Source of the DNA: Pseudorhizobium xiangyangii
GTDB lineage: Bacteria; Pseudomonadota; Alphaproteobacteria; Rhizobiales; Rhizobiaceae
Reading direction: 5' to 3'
NCBI RefSeq assembly: GCF_020531965.1
Contig: NZ_JAJAWH010000008.1
Location: forward strand, 1-64,000
DNA length: 64,000 nt
The translations under genes were made by a program, and so were the position numbers. The notes under the pieces were generated by a model that worked only from the letters and a program-made list of their open reading frames with translations, was not told where the DNA came from and ran no database searches. Shown here in pieces: positions 35,176-45,217 of the stretch (positions within the stretch are counted from its first letter, which is position 1; every line of letters starts with the position of its first letter).

Positions 35176-36969
35176 ATGCCTGTTTACAAGGCCCCGGTAA
35201 ACGATACCCTTTTCGTTCTGAATGATGTCCTTGGCCTTGAACGCTACGGGAATCTTCCGGGCTTTGCCGATGCCAGCCCGGACATGGTCGAGGCGATCCT
35301 CGGCGAGGCCGCCAAGGTGGCGGAAGAGGCGCTTTTCCCGCTGAACCTGTCCGGCGATCAGGAAGGCTGCACCCGCCACGATGACGGCACGGTCACGGTG
35401 CCGAAGGGCTTCAAGGAAGCCTATGACCAGTATTGCCAGGGCGGCTGGATCGGCCTTGCCGTGCCGGAAGAATTCGGCGGCCAGGGCCTGCCCTATACGC
35501 TTCATGCCGCCGTCGGCGAGTACATGTCGTCCGCCAACATGTCGCTGATGATGTATCCGGGCCTGACGCAAGGCGCGATCGCCGCGATCCTCGTTCACGG
35601 CTCCGACGAGCAGAAGGCCACCTATCTGCCCAACATGGTTGGCGGCACCTGGTCCGGCACGATGAACCTTACCGAACCCCATTGCGGCACCGATCTTGGC
35701 CTGCTGCGCACCAAGGCGGTTCCGAACGGCGACGGCTCCTACAAGATTTCCGGCCAGAAGATCTTCATCTCGGCCGGCGAGCACGGCATGACCGACAACA
35801 TCATCCACCTCGTGCTCGCCCGCATCGAGGGCGCGCCGGAGGGTACCAAGGGCATCTCGCTCTTCATCGTGCCGAAGTTCCTCGTCGAGGAAGATGGTTC
35901 GCTCGGTGACCGAAACACGGTCACCTGCGGAGCGCTCGAGCACAAGATGGGCATTCACGGCAATTCCACCTGCGTCATGAACTATGACGAGGCGGAAGGT
36001 TATCTGATCGGCGCCGAGAACAAGGGTCTTGCCGCCATGTTCGTGATGATGAACGAGGCCCGCCTCGGCGTCGGCCTGCAGGGTCTCTCCATCGCCGAAG
36101 TGGCCTACCAGAACGCTGTCCACTATGCCCGCGAGCGCATCCAGGGCCGCTCGCTGTCCGGTGCCAAGGCGCCGGAAAAGAAGGCAGATCCGATCATCGT
36201 CCACCCCGATATCCGCCGCTCGCTGATGACCATCAAGGCCTTCAACGAGGCCGGCCGCGCCTTCATGCTGTGGACGGCGCTGAAGTCCGATATCGCCCAC
36301 CGTTCGCCCGACGAGAAGGAGCGCCAGGACGCCGACGACCTGCTCGGATTGGCCACGCCGATCCTCAAGGGCGTGCTCACCGACAAGGGTTTCGACCACG
36401 CGGTCATGGCGCAGCAGGTCTATGGCGGCCACGGCTATATCGAAGAATGGGGCATGAGCCAGTATGTCCGCGATGCCCGCATTGCGATGATCTACGAGGG
36501 TGCCAACGGCATTCAGGCGCTCGATCTCGTCGGTCGCAAGCTGGCGCTGAACGGTGGCCGCGCCGTCATGGCGCTGTTCAAGGAAATCGGCGATTTCTGC
36601 GAGGAAAACCGCGAAGACGAACAGATGTCGTCTTACACCAAGGCGCTCAAGAAAGGCCTCAACGACGCACAGGCTTCGACCATGTGGTTCATGCAGAACG
36701 CCATGGCCAAGCCCGACAATGCCGGTGCCGGCTCGACCGACTACATGCACCTCTTCGGTCTCGTCACGCTCGGCTACATGTGGGCGAAAATGGCGAAGGC
36801 CGCGCAGTCGGGTCTTGCCGCCGGCGATGCCCGCGAGGATTATCTGAAGAACAAGCTCGTTACCGCGAAATTCTACATGGAGCGCATCATGCCGGAAACG
36901 GCGCTGCGCAAGGCGCGCATCGAGGCCGGTGCCGACACCATGATGGAACTCGCTGCGGAAGCGTTCTGA
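35176..36969 (+). CDS. Acyl-CoA dehydrogenase (long form with C-terminal extension domain)
   Basis: A 597-residue FAD enzyme, longer than the 380-residue classical type because of an acyl-CoA dehydrogenase C-terminal domain (as in DmdC/FadE12-like proteins). Visible features are [17 protein letters not shown] for FAD and substrate, [23 protein letters not shown] (split at residues 413-435), and the catalytic-base region YEGANGIQ. It performs the first oxidation of beta-oxidation on an unknown chain length. It leads an operon with thiolase and the FadB-like fusion. Confidence 0.92.
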   Translation: MPVYKAPVNDTLFVLNDVLGLERYGNLPGFADASPDMVEAILGEAAKVAEEALFPLNLSGDQEGCTRHDDGTVTVPKGFKEAYDQYCQGGWIGLAVPEEFGGQGLPYTLHAAVGEYMSSANMSLMMYPGLTQGAIAAILVHGSDEQKATYLPNMVGGTWSGTMNLTEPHCGTDLGLLRTKAVPNGDGSYKISGQKIFISAGEHGMTDNIIHLVLARIEGAPEGTKGISLFIVPKFLVEEDGSLGDRNTVTCGALEHKMGIHGNSTCVMNYDEAEGYLIGAENKGLAAMFVMMNEARLGVGLQGLSIAEVAYQNAVHYARERIQGRSLSGAKAPEKKADPIIVHPDIRRSLMTIKAFNEAGRAFMLWTALKSDIAHRSPDEKERQDADDLLGLATPILKGVLTDKGFDHAVMAQQVYGGHGYIEEWGMSQYVRDARIAMIYEGANGIQALDLVGRKLALNGGRAVMALFKEIGDFCEENREDEQMSSYTKALKKGLNDAQASTMWFMQNAMAKPDNAGAGSTDYMHLFGLVTLGYMWAKMAKAAQSGLAAGDAREDYLKNKLVTAKFYMERIMPETALRKARIEAGADTMMELAAEAF

Positions 36970-37023
36970 TACAAGAAGGCAACCCGGTTGCCACCCCCAA
37001 GGGGGAATATGGGAGATGAGACC

Positions 37024-38232
<1,209 letters not shown>

Positions 38233-38243
38233 TGGGGTCTTAA

Positions 38244-38265
38244 CCCTCCCCACAAGGGGGAGGGG
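38244..38265. repeat. Short rhizobial palindrome between fadA and fadB
   Basis: CCCTCCCC (38244-38251), ACAA, GGGGGAGGGG: an intergenic GC-rich inverted repeat of the widespread CCCTCCCC-type seen between genes in rhizobia. It could act as a weak processing or attenuation hairpin inside the operon. Confidence 0.55.
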
Positions 38266-38340
38266 CTTAGTCTCGCCAGATCGCACCTTTCCGGAGCGGT
38301 GGCGATTGTCAGGAAATTTCAGGGAAGAGGAAATCCCAAC

Positions 38341-40557
38341 ATGAGCACCTACAAGAACTTCACCGTCGAAACAGACGCAGACGGCATCGCTCTCGTCACC
38401 TGGGACATGCCGGACAAATCCATGAACGTCTTCACCATGGAGGTGATGGACGAGATAGACGCCATCGTCGATGCCACCGTTGCCGATGCGGCGGTCAAGG
38501 GCGTCGTCTTCACCAGCGGCAAGTCGTCCTTCTCCGGCGGTGCCGATCTCACCATGATCAAGTCGATGTTCTCCATGCTGACGGAGGAGAAGGCGAAGGA
38601 CCCGGCCACGGCCGTCCAGAAACTCTTCGATGCCGCCGGGCGCATGTCCTGGCTCTGGCGCAAGGTGGAAACCAACGGCAAGCCCTGGGTCGCTGCGATC
38701 AACGGCACCTGCATGGGTGGCGCGTTCGAGCTGTCGCTCGCCTGCCATGGGCGCGTCGCCTCCAATGCCAAGAGCGTCAAGATCGCGCTTCCGGAGGTGA
38801 AGGTCGGCATCTTCCCGGGCGCCGGCGGCACCCAGCGCGTGTCGCGTCTCGCCAATGCGCAGGATGCCCTGCAGATGATGACGACCGGTCAGTCGCTCAC
38901 CGCAAGCCGCGCCAAGGCCATGGGCCTCGTCCACCAGGTGGTTGAGCCCGCCGAACTCGTCAACGCTGCAAAGCAGATGATCAAGGACGGCCTGAAGCCC
39001 GTCGCCCCGTGGGACGAGAAGGGCTTCAAGGTCCCCGGCGGCGGTGTATGGACGCCGGCCGCCGCCCAGCTCTGGCCCGCAGCCCCCGCCATCCTGCGTC
39101 GCGAAACTGCCGGCAATTTCCCGGGCGCGCTCGCCATCCTCAAATGCGTCTACGAGGGCCTGCAACTGCCGTTCGATACCGCGCTCAAGGTCGAGCAGCG
39201 TTACTTCACGGAAATCCTGCAGACCACCGAAGCCTTCTCGATGATCCGCTCCCTCTTCGTGTCCATGCAGGAACTCGGCAAGGGCGCCCGCCGCCCGGCC
39301 GGTGTGCCGAAGAGCGAGTTCAGAAAAGTCGGCATCGTCGGCGCCGGCTTCATGGGCGCCTCTATCGCCTATGTCACTGCCGCCGCCGGCATCCCCGTCG
39401 TGCTCATCGACCGCGATCAGCAGGCAGCGGACAAGGGCAAGGCCGTCTCTGAAAAGCTGGTGGCCGACTCGGTCGGTAAGGGCCGACTGACCAAGGAAGA
39501 GGGCGAAAAGCTCCTCTCCCTCGTCACCCCCACGCCGGATTATTCCGCCCTGTCGGATGCCGACCTCGTCATCGAGGCCGTGTTCGAGGACCGCGCCATC
39601 AAGAAGGCGGTCATCGAACAGGTGGAAGCCGTCATTCCGGCAACCACGGTCTTCGCCTCCAACACCTCGACCCTGCCGATCACCGGCCTTGCCGAGAATT
39701 CGAAGCGCCCGGACCAGTTCGTCGGCGTGCATTTCTTCTCGCCGGTCGAAAAGATGATGCTCACCGAAGTCATCCTGGGCGAACAGACCGGCCTCAAGGC
39801 GCTCGCCGTGGCGCTCGATTTCGTCGCAAGGATCAAGAAGACGCCGATCGTCGTCAACGATACCCGCGGCTTCTTCGTCAACCGCTGCGTCTTCCGCTAT
39901 ATAAACGAAGCCTATGACATGCTCGCCGAAGGCGTGCCGGCTGCGATGATTGAAAACGCCGCCAAGATGGCCGGCATGCCGGTCGGCCCGCTGTCGCTCA
40001 ACGACGAGGTCGCCGTCGATCTCTCCCAGAAGATCATGAAGGCTTCCATCGCCGATCTCGGCCCCAATTCGGTGAAGCCGGAGCACATGGACCTGATCGA
40101 CAAGATGGTCGATGTGCTTGACCGTCGCGGCCGCAAGAACGGCCAGGGCTTCTACGACTACCCGGCCAAGCCGGCCAAGAAGTCGCTGTGGCCCGGCCTC
40201 AAGGACCTTTACCCGCAGAAACCGGCATCGGAAATCGACGTCGCCATCCTCAAGCAGCGCTTCCTCGTCACCATCGCGCTGGAAGCCGCTCGCACCGTGG
40301 AAGAAGGCATCGTCACCGACCCCCGCGAAGCCGACGTCGGCTCCATCCTCGGCTTCGGCTTCGCGCCCTACACGGGCGGAACGCTGTCTTATATCGACGG
40401 CATGGGCGTGAAAACCTTCGTCGCCCTGGCAGAAAAGTTAGCGGCCGCTTACGGAGACCACTTCAAACCGACGCCGCTGCTCAAGGAGATGGCCGCCAAC
40501 GGCGAGACGTTCTATGGGCGGTTCGATCCGTACGGGGAGGGCAGGGAGGCGGCTTAG
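38341..40557 (+). CDS. fadB: Multifunctional enoyl-CoA hydratase / 3-hydroxyacyl-CoA dehydrogenase
   Basis: A 738-residue FadB/FadJ-like fusion. The N-terminal crotonase domain (1-190) has the oxyanion-hole and catalytic regions SSFSGGADLTMI, GGAFELSLACHG and PEVKVGIFPGAGGTQR. The NAD-binding motif VGIVGAGFMGASIAY is at about 329-343, and HFFSPVEKM and TRGFFVNRC belong to the dehydrogenase domain. ATG 38341 follows AGAGGAAA. It catalyses the two middle steps of beta-oxidation and completes the fadE-fadA-fadB set. Confidence 0.93.
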   Translation: MSTYKNFTVETDADGIALVTWDMPDKSMNVFTMEVMDEIDAIVDATVADAAVKGVVFTSGKSSFSGGADLTMIKSMFSMLTEEKAKDPATAVQKLFDAAGRMSWLWRKVETNGKPWVAAINGTCMGGAFELSLACHGRVASNAKSVKIALPEVKVGIFPGAGGTQRVSRLANAQDALQMMTTGQSLTASRAKAMGLVHQVVEPAELVNAAKQMIKDGLKPVAPWDEKGFKVPGGGVWTPAAAQLWPAAPAILRRETAGNFPGALAILKCVYEGLQLPFDTALKVEQRYFTEILQTTEAFSMIRSLFVSMQELGKGARRPAGVPKSEFRKVGIVGAGFMGASIAYVTAAAGIPVVLIDRDQQAADKGKAVSEKLVADSVGKGRLTKEEGEKLLSLVTPTPDYSALSDADLVIEAVFEDRAIKKAVIEQVEAVIPATTVFASNTSTLPITGLAENSKRPDQFVGVHFFSPVEKMMLTEVILGEQTGLKALAVALDFVARIKKTPIVVNDTRGFFVNRCVFRYINEAYDMLAEGVPAAMIENAAKMAGMPVGPLSLNDEVAVDLSQKIMKASIADLGPNSVKPEHMDLIDKMVDVLDRRGRKNGQGFYDYPAKPAKKSLWPGLKDLYPQKPASEIDVAILKQRFLVTIALEAARTVEEGIVTDPREADVGSILGFGFAPYTGGTLSYIDGMGVKTFVALAEKLAAAYGDHFKPTPLLKEMAANGETFYGRFDPYGEGREAA

Positions 40558-41252
40558 GCCGCCTTTGCCTTCAAGCGCCAAGTGGCATAAGCCACGGTGG
40601 CTCTAGGGGCACACTCACCCACGACAAATCAACTACTTACGCCCTTCCTCATCCCCCTCCCCAAAACCCGTGCCTATGATCACCCTGTTCCGCCCTCGGA
40701 TACACTGCAAGGCGTTGCAGCGAGGCGGGGCCGGCGCGGGTCGTGAGGGTGAGACGCAAAACCTTGCGATCCGGGTCCGTGTGAAAATGGTTTCCCTCCG
40801 GCGACACGGGGGAAGCGGGAAGGTCACGGACCGGCCACCCGCTTCTGATGCCCGAAAGAGCGCGCCGGGCGTGCCTGTGCGGCACACATGAGGGCTCGAC
40901 GGATGGTTTCGCCGGATTTTTTTCAAGTCCGCCGAGAACATCGGGAAGCCGGCGGCGGAAAACCGTCCGGACGAGCCTTTGCAGAGAAACCGGAGTCACG
41001 GGCGGAAACCGTCGAACGGGGCGCTGAGAGGTGCCACCTAAAACCAAAACTTACGAGGCAGCTTTCAGCGCCCCGTCCGTTTTCAGGAAATTCGAGATCG
41101 CCAAGGGAGAATTCTGTCGTCATCCCTGGCCTGACAGTCGGCGTGGCGAAAGCGCGATCTGTCGTGGTCGAAGCGGCCGTCATCTCCTGTGGAGAAGTCC
41201 CGCGGCCCCTGTCATCCGGCCGCCCGGATACAATAACGTACAATGCATACCA
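40558..41252. other. Gene-poor region of about 790 bases between fadB and gntR
   Basis: No open frame here shows convincing coding character; the longest (73-132 residues) have low-complexity Arg/Pro/Gly-rich translations. The region contains a GCCACGGTGGC hairpin near 40592 and a large inverted repeat at 41016-41076. It may be a degenerate remnant or carry a structured RNA. Its right end grades into the gntR promoter. Confidence 0.5.
41016..41076. repeat. Long imperfect inverted repeat in the fadB-gntR gap
   Basis: ACGGGGCGCTGAGAG (41016-41030) and CTTTCAGCGCCCCGT (41062-41076) pair over 14 of 15 positions, closing a 31-base AC-rich loop. The stem is stronger than that of most terminators, but no T tract follows on either strand and no gene ends nearby. 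Confidence 0.55.
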
Positions 41253-41312
41253 TTGACAGATTGTCGGACAGCCGTATATGAATCGTCGAACTGGTAAGGC
41301 CAGCTTACCAGT
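41253..41312 (+). promoter_or_regulatory. gntR promoter and operator of the uronate/aldonate operon
   Basis: TTGACA (41253-41258), 16- to 17-bp spacer, TATATG (41275-41280). Starting about 10 bases downstream is a perfect 9-bp inverted repeat with 5-base spacer, ACTGGTAAG (41290-41298) and CTTACCAGT (41304-41312). The TGGT...ACCA core is typical of FadR-subfamily GntR operators. Its place over the start site predicts repression, probably by the product of the next gene. Confidence 0.75.
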
Positions 41313-41344
41313 CACGCGTCGTGGAGGACGCGTTGGGAGGATTC

Positions 41345-42100
41345 ATGTTTTCCGTCGTGGAATCGCGCCGCCTGTATCGCCAGGTGGCGGACCAGATGCG
41401 CAAGCTTATCGAGCGGGGCGATTTTGCTCCCGGCTCCCGGCTGCCTGCCGAGCGCGAACTGGCAGAACTTCTCGCCGTGTCCCGCCCAACCATCCGCGAA
41501 GCCCTGATCGTGCTGGAAGTGGAAGGCTTTGTCCATATCCGCATGGGATCGGGCGTCTATGTCGCCGCACCCCGCCCGCTCGCCGATGCCGAGATCGCTG
41601 AAGAGGCAGAAGGCCCCTTCGAGCTTCTGCGTGCCCGCACCGTCGTCGAATGCGCCATTGCCGAAGATGCGGCCCGCGCAGCGCGGCCTGACCAAATTGC
41701 CATTCTCGACAATATCCTGGCCCGCATGGCCGCATCGCTGGAGAACCGGCCCGTGGCGCTGGAACTCGACCGCGATTTCCATGTCGCCGTCGCCGATATC
41801 ATCGGCAACGGCACGCTCAACCGCTTCGTCCGCAGCATCCACGACCTGCGCCTGACACCCTATTTCGAAAAGCTCGCCAGCTATTTCGAGAACCCGATGA
41901 CCTGGCGCGCCGCAATGGAAGAGCACCGTGCCATCCGCGATGCGATCGCCGCCGGCGATCCTCCAGGTGCGCGGGCCGCCATGCGCGCCCATCTCGACCA
42001 GTCCCAGCTTCGTCTGTCGGAAAGTTTCGGTGAAGAGCCGGCCGACAGCGTCATACCCGCCGCGTGGAGACGTGCCGGCGGGCAATTGCAGACCATCTGA
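41345..42100 (+). CDS. FadR-subfamily GntR transcriptional regulator
   Basis: A 251-residue regulator. The winged helix (1-75) has LYRQVADQMRKLIERG, RLPAERELAELLAVSRPTIREAL (split) and RMGSGVYV. The all-helical FCD ligand domain follows (about 95-225) with the metal-type residues D, H, H visible in LDRDFHVAVADI and MEEHRAI/MRAHLDQS. ATG 41345 has GGGAGG upstream; a GTG at 41321 is an alternative. It leads the TRAP-uxu operon and probably represses its own promoter until a sugar acid binds. Confidence 0.9.
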   Translation: MFSVVESRRLYRQVADQMRKLIERGDFAPGSRLPAERELAELLAVSRPTIREALIVLEVEGFVHIRMGSGVYVAAPRPLADAEIAEEAEGPFELLRARTVVECAIAEDAARAARPDQIAILDNILARMAASLENRPVALELDRDFHVAVADIIGNGTLNRFVRSIHDLRLTPYFEKLASYFENPMTWRAAMEEHRAIRDAIAAGDPPGARAAMRAHLDQSQLRLSESFGEEPADSVIPAAWRRAGGQLQTI

Positions 42101-42121
42101 CTTCAACCCGGGAGGAAAACC

Positions 42122-43099
42122 ATGAAGTTGAAACTGACCACCATCCTCGGCGCAACCGCCGCCGTCATCGTCTCGGCCTTTGCGGCCCAGGCGCAGCAGA
42201 CGCTCAAATGGGCGCATGTCTACGAAACGTCGGAACCCTTCCACACGGAATCGGTCTGGGCGGCGGAAGAGATCGCCAAGCGCACCGACGGTCGCTACAA
42301 GATCGACGTCTTCCCGGCCTCGCAGCTTGGCAAGGAAGCCGACATCAACCAGGGCCTCAAGCTCGGCACGGTCGATATCATCATCTCCGGCTCCAGCTTC
42401 GCCTCGCGTGACTATGCGCCGATCGGCGTCACCTACTTCCCTTACATCTTCCGCGATGCGAGCCACCTGATCGCCTACACCAAGAGCGACGTGTTCAAGA
42501 AGCTCTCTGAAGGCTACCGGGAGGCATCCGGCGGCAACCACATCGCGGCCGTCACCTACTACGGCACGCGTCACACCACCGCGAACAAGCCGATCGAGAA
42601 GTGCGCCGACATGTCGGGCCTGAAGATCCGCGTTCCGGACGTTCCGGCCTATCTGGCCATGCCGCGCGCCTGCGGCGCCAACACCACGCCGATCGCGTTC
42701 GCCGAAGTCTATCTCGCGCTGCAGAACGGCACCGTGGAAGCACAGGAAAACCCGCTCACCACGATTGAAGCCAAGAAGTTCTTCGAAGTTCAGAAGAACA
42801 TCATCCTCTCCGGCCACATCGTCGACCATCTGAATACCGTCGTTTCTCCGACGCTGTGGTCGAGCCTCTCCGACGAGGACAAGCAGATTTTCTCGGAAAT
42901 CATGGCTCAGGCTGCCGAGCGCGCCTCGAAGATCGTCGAGGAGCGTGAGGTGGCGCTGGTCGAGAAATTCAAGGCCGACGGACTGACCGTCACCGAAGTC
43001 GACAAGGCCGACTTCGAGAAGACCGTCATGGAAAAGGTGACCTTCGAGGAGTTCGGCTACGAAAAGGCTGACTGGGAAGCCATCCGCGCGATCCAGTAA
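42122..43099 (+). CDS. dctP: TRAP transporter substrate-binding protein, DctP family
   Basis: A 325-residue periplasmic protein with a signal peptide (ending FAAQAQ) and the DctP fold (TLKWAHVYETSEPFH, LKLGTVDIIISG, the carboxylate-binding arginine region LKIRVPDVPAYLAM and AFAEVYLALQNGTVEAQENP). It delivers an organic or sugar acid to DctQM. GGGAGGA precedes the ATG. The downstream UxuA/UxuB genes suggest a hexuronate or aldonate ligand. Confidence 0.93.
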   Translation: MKLKLTTILGATAAVIVSAFAAQAQQTLKWAHVYETSEPFHTESVWAAEEIAKRTDGRYKIDVFPASQLGKEADINQGLKLGTVDIIISGSSFASRDYAPIGVTYFPYIFRDASHLIAYTKSDVFKKLSEGYREASGGNHIAAVTYYGTRHTTANKPIEKCADMSGLKIRVPDVPAYLAMPRACGANTTPIAFAEVYLALQNGTVEAQENPLTTIEAKKFFEVQKNIILSGHIVDHLNTVVSPTLWSSLSDEDKQIFSEIMAQAAERASKIVEEREVALVEKFKADGLTVTEVDKADFEKTVMEKVTFEEFGYEKADWEAIRAIQ

Positions 43100-43108
43100 T
43101 GCCATAGC

Positions 43109-43140
43109 GCGACGCCCTGCGAGAAATTGCAGGGCGTCGC
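43109..43140 (+). promoter_or_regulatory. Hairpin after the TRAP binding protein gene
   Basis: A perfect 12-bp stem, GCGACGCCCTGC (43109-43120) and GCAGGGCGTCGC (43129-43140), with an 8-base loop, between dctP and dctQ. Hairpins here usually protect the binding-protein mRNA or let only part of transcription continue, giving more binding protein than permease. Confidence 0.6.
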
Positions 43141-43170
43141 CAATATTTCCGAAATTGGCGGAGTTCTCCG

Positions 43171-43743
43171 ATGAACGAACAACAGCACGCCCCCATCAGC
43201 GTCGACAAGATGGCGCATTCCTTCGAGGAGGAGATCGGCCCGGTCGATCTGTCGCCCTATGCGCCGGAAGATTGGTTCAACATGGTGGTCTTCTGGGCCA
43301 TGGCAGCCTGCGTCTTTCTCCAGTTCTTTACCCGTTACGCGCTGAACAACAGCCTTGCATGGACGGAAGAGATGGCGGCGAACGGCCTCGTCGTCCTGGT
43401 CTTCCTCGGCTCGGTCATGTGCGTGCGCATGGTCCGCCACATCCAGGTGGATTTCATCTACAATTTCCTGTCCCGCCGGGTCGGGCGCGTGTTGGAGTTG
43501 CTGGTCGATTTCATCGTCATCGGCTTCTTTGCCTACATGACCTGGCTGATGTGGCGCTACATCGCCATCGTCGGCAACGAGCGCATGGTGACAGTCAACC
43601 TGCCGCGCGGCTATGTCTTCTACACCGTCCTGGCAGCCTTCGCGCTGATGTTTGCGCGCTCCGTGCAGAACTTCATCAAAGACATGATCAACAAGAAATC
43701 CGTTCGCGAAAAGGCGAACGAAATCGGCATACAGGGGGTCTGA
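43171..43743 (+). CDS. dctQ: TRAP transporter small permease, DctQ
   Basis: A 190-residue membrane protein with four helices and the DctQ signatures FFTRYALNNSLAWTEEMA and HIQVDFIYNFLSRR. It forms the membrane complex with DctM. GGAG precedes the ATG. dctM starts three bases after its stop. Confidence 0.9.
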   Translation: MNEQQHAPISVDKMAHSFEEEIGPVDLSPYAPEDWFNMVVFWAMAACVFLQFFTRYALNNSLAWTEEMAANGLVVLVFLGSVMCVRMVRHIQVDFIYNFLSRRVGRVLELLVDFIVIGFFAYMTWLMWRYIAIVGNERMVTVNLPRGYVFYTVLAAFALMFARSVQNFIKDMINKKSVREKANEIGIQGV

Positions 43744-43746
43744 CCA

Positions 43747-45153
43747 GTGCTGCTTCTCATCGGATCCTTCCTTCTGCTCATGATCATCGGCACGCCGGTG
43801 GCGGTCTCGCTCGGCGTCTCGTCGCTGCTCTATCTGGTGATCTACGGCGTCGCGCCCGACATCATCGCCGCCCAGCGCATGATTGCCGGGGTCGAAAGCT
43901 TCCCGCTCCTGGCGGTGCCCTTCTTCGTCCTCGTCGGCAACCTGATGAACATCGCCGGCGTGACGAGCCGCATCTATAAATTCGCCCTGTCGCTCGTCGG
44001 CTGGATGAAGGGCGGTCTCGCCCAGGTCAACATCATCGGCTCGGTCGTCTTCTCCGGCATGTCCGGAACCGCACTTGCGGACGCTGCCGGCATCGGCACG
44101 ATCGAGATCAAGGCGATGAAGGACCACGGCTATCCGGTCGAGGCTGCCGTCGGCGTCACCGCCGCATCGGCCACGCTCGGGCCGATCTTCCCGCCGTCGC
44201 TGCCCTTCGTCATCTACGGCATGATGGCCAATGTCTCGATCGGCGCCCTGTTCATGGCCGGCATCCTGCCCGGCATCGTCATGACCCTGCTGCTGATGCT
44301 GACCGTCGTCTACTTCGCGCATCGCAAGGGCTGGGGTTCCGACACGCCGTTCGAGCTGAAGAAGCTGCTGTCCGCCTCGCTGGAAATCGTCATCGTCTTC
44401 TGCTTCCCGATCGCAGTCTACATCCTCGTCATGTTCGGCCTGTCGATCAATATCGCCGTGATGATCGCGCTTGCCGCCCTGATCGCGCTCGACTGGTATT
44501 ACGACTTCTCCGCCGTGATGGCGCTGATGACGCCGGTGCTTCTGATCGGCGGCATGACCATGGGCTGGTTCACGCCGACGGAAGCCGCGGTTGCGGCGGT
44601 CATTTGGTCGCTCTTCCTTGGCCTCGTGCGCTATCGCACGATGACGCTGAAGGCGCTCGCCAAGGCCAGCTTCGATACGATCGAGACGACCGCGTCGGTT
44701 CTCTTCATCGTCACCACCGCTTCGATCTTCGCATGGCTCCTGACGGTCAGCCAGGCTGCCCAGCTGTTCTCTGACTTCATGTTCTCGCTGACGGACAACT
44801 GGTGGACCTTCCTGATCATCGTCAACATCGTGCTTCTGATCGTTGGCGCGTTTCTGGATACGATCGCTGCGATCAGCATCCTGGTGCCGATCCTGATGCC
44901 GATCGCCGCCCGCTACGGCATCGATCCGGTGCACATGGGCCTGATCTTCACGCTCAACCTGATGATCGGCCTTCTGACCCCACCGGTCGGCATGGTGCTG
45001 TTCGTGCTGTCACGCATAGCGAAGCTGTCGGTCGAACGAACGGCGCTCGCCATCCTGCCCTGGATGACGCCGCTGTTCATCGCGCTCCTGCTGATCACCT
45101 TCATCCCGGCGATCTCGCTCTGGCTGCCGACGCAGCTCGGCCTGATCCGCTGA
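43747..45153 (+). CDS. dctM: TRAP transporter large permease, DctM
   Basis: A 468-residue protein with about 12 helices, including GTPVAVSLGVSSLLYL, VPFFVLVGNLMN, FSGMSGTALADAAGIGTIEIKAM (split), TLGPIFPPSLPFVIYG and LTPPVGMVLFV. It is the sodium-coupled transport subunit. It starts at a GTG with AGGGGG upstream. It is slightly longer than the usual 425-435 residues because of an extended central cytoplasmic loop and extra helix pair (about 195-270). Confidence 0.92.
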   Translation: MLLLIGSFLLLMIIGTPVAVSLGVSSLLYLVIYGVAPDIIAAQRMIAGVESFPLLAVPFFVLVGNLMNIAGVTSRIYKFALSLVGWMKGGLAQVNIIGSVVFSGMSGTALADAAGIGTIEIKAMKDHGYPVEAAVGVTAASATLGPIFPPSLPFVIYGMMANVSIGALFMAGILPGIVMTLLLMLTVVYFAHRKGWGSDTPFELKKLLSASLEIVIVFCFPIAVYILVMFGLSINIAVMIALAALIALDWYYDFSAVMALMTPVLLIGGMTMGWFTPTEAAVAAVIWSLFLGLVRYRTMTLKALAKASFDTIETTASVLFIVTTASIFAWLLTVSQAAQLFSDFMFSLTDNWWTFLIIVNIVLLIVGAFLDTIAAISILVPILMPIAARYGIDPVHMGLIFTLNLMIGLLTPPVGMVLFVLSRIAKLSVERTALAILPWMTPLFIALLLITFIPAISLWLPTQLGLIR

Positions 45154-45165
45154 TGTGACGCCTCC

Positions 45166-45191
45166 GGCCTGCCCGATCCGTCGGGCAGGCC
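45166..45191 (+). promoter_or_regulatory. Hairpin between dctM and the dehydrogenase gene
   Basis: A perfect 11-bp stem GGCCTGCCCGA/TCGGGCAGGCC with a TCCG loop. There is no T tract, so it is more likely a processing or partial-termination site within the operon than a true terminator. Confidence 0.55.
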
Positions 45192-45217
45192 AATGATTTG
45201 AAATCGGGAAGAAACGA

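Noticed and set aside
40649-41315. Several 70-130 residue frames in the fadB-gntR gap as candidate genes
   Set aside because: None has a ribosome binding site, recognisable domain or balanced composition, and they overlap each other on both strands.
43057-44934. A 625-residue open frame antisense to dctQ and dctM
   Set aside because: The translation is dominated by charged repeats (DD, EE, HH) that mirror the hydrophobic codons of the permeases on the other strand; there is no ribosome binding site and the + strand genes are clear.
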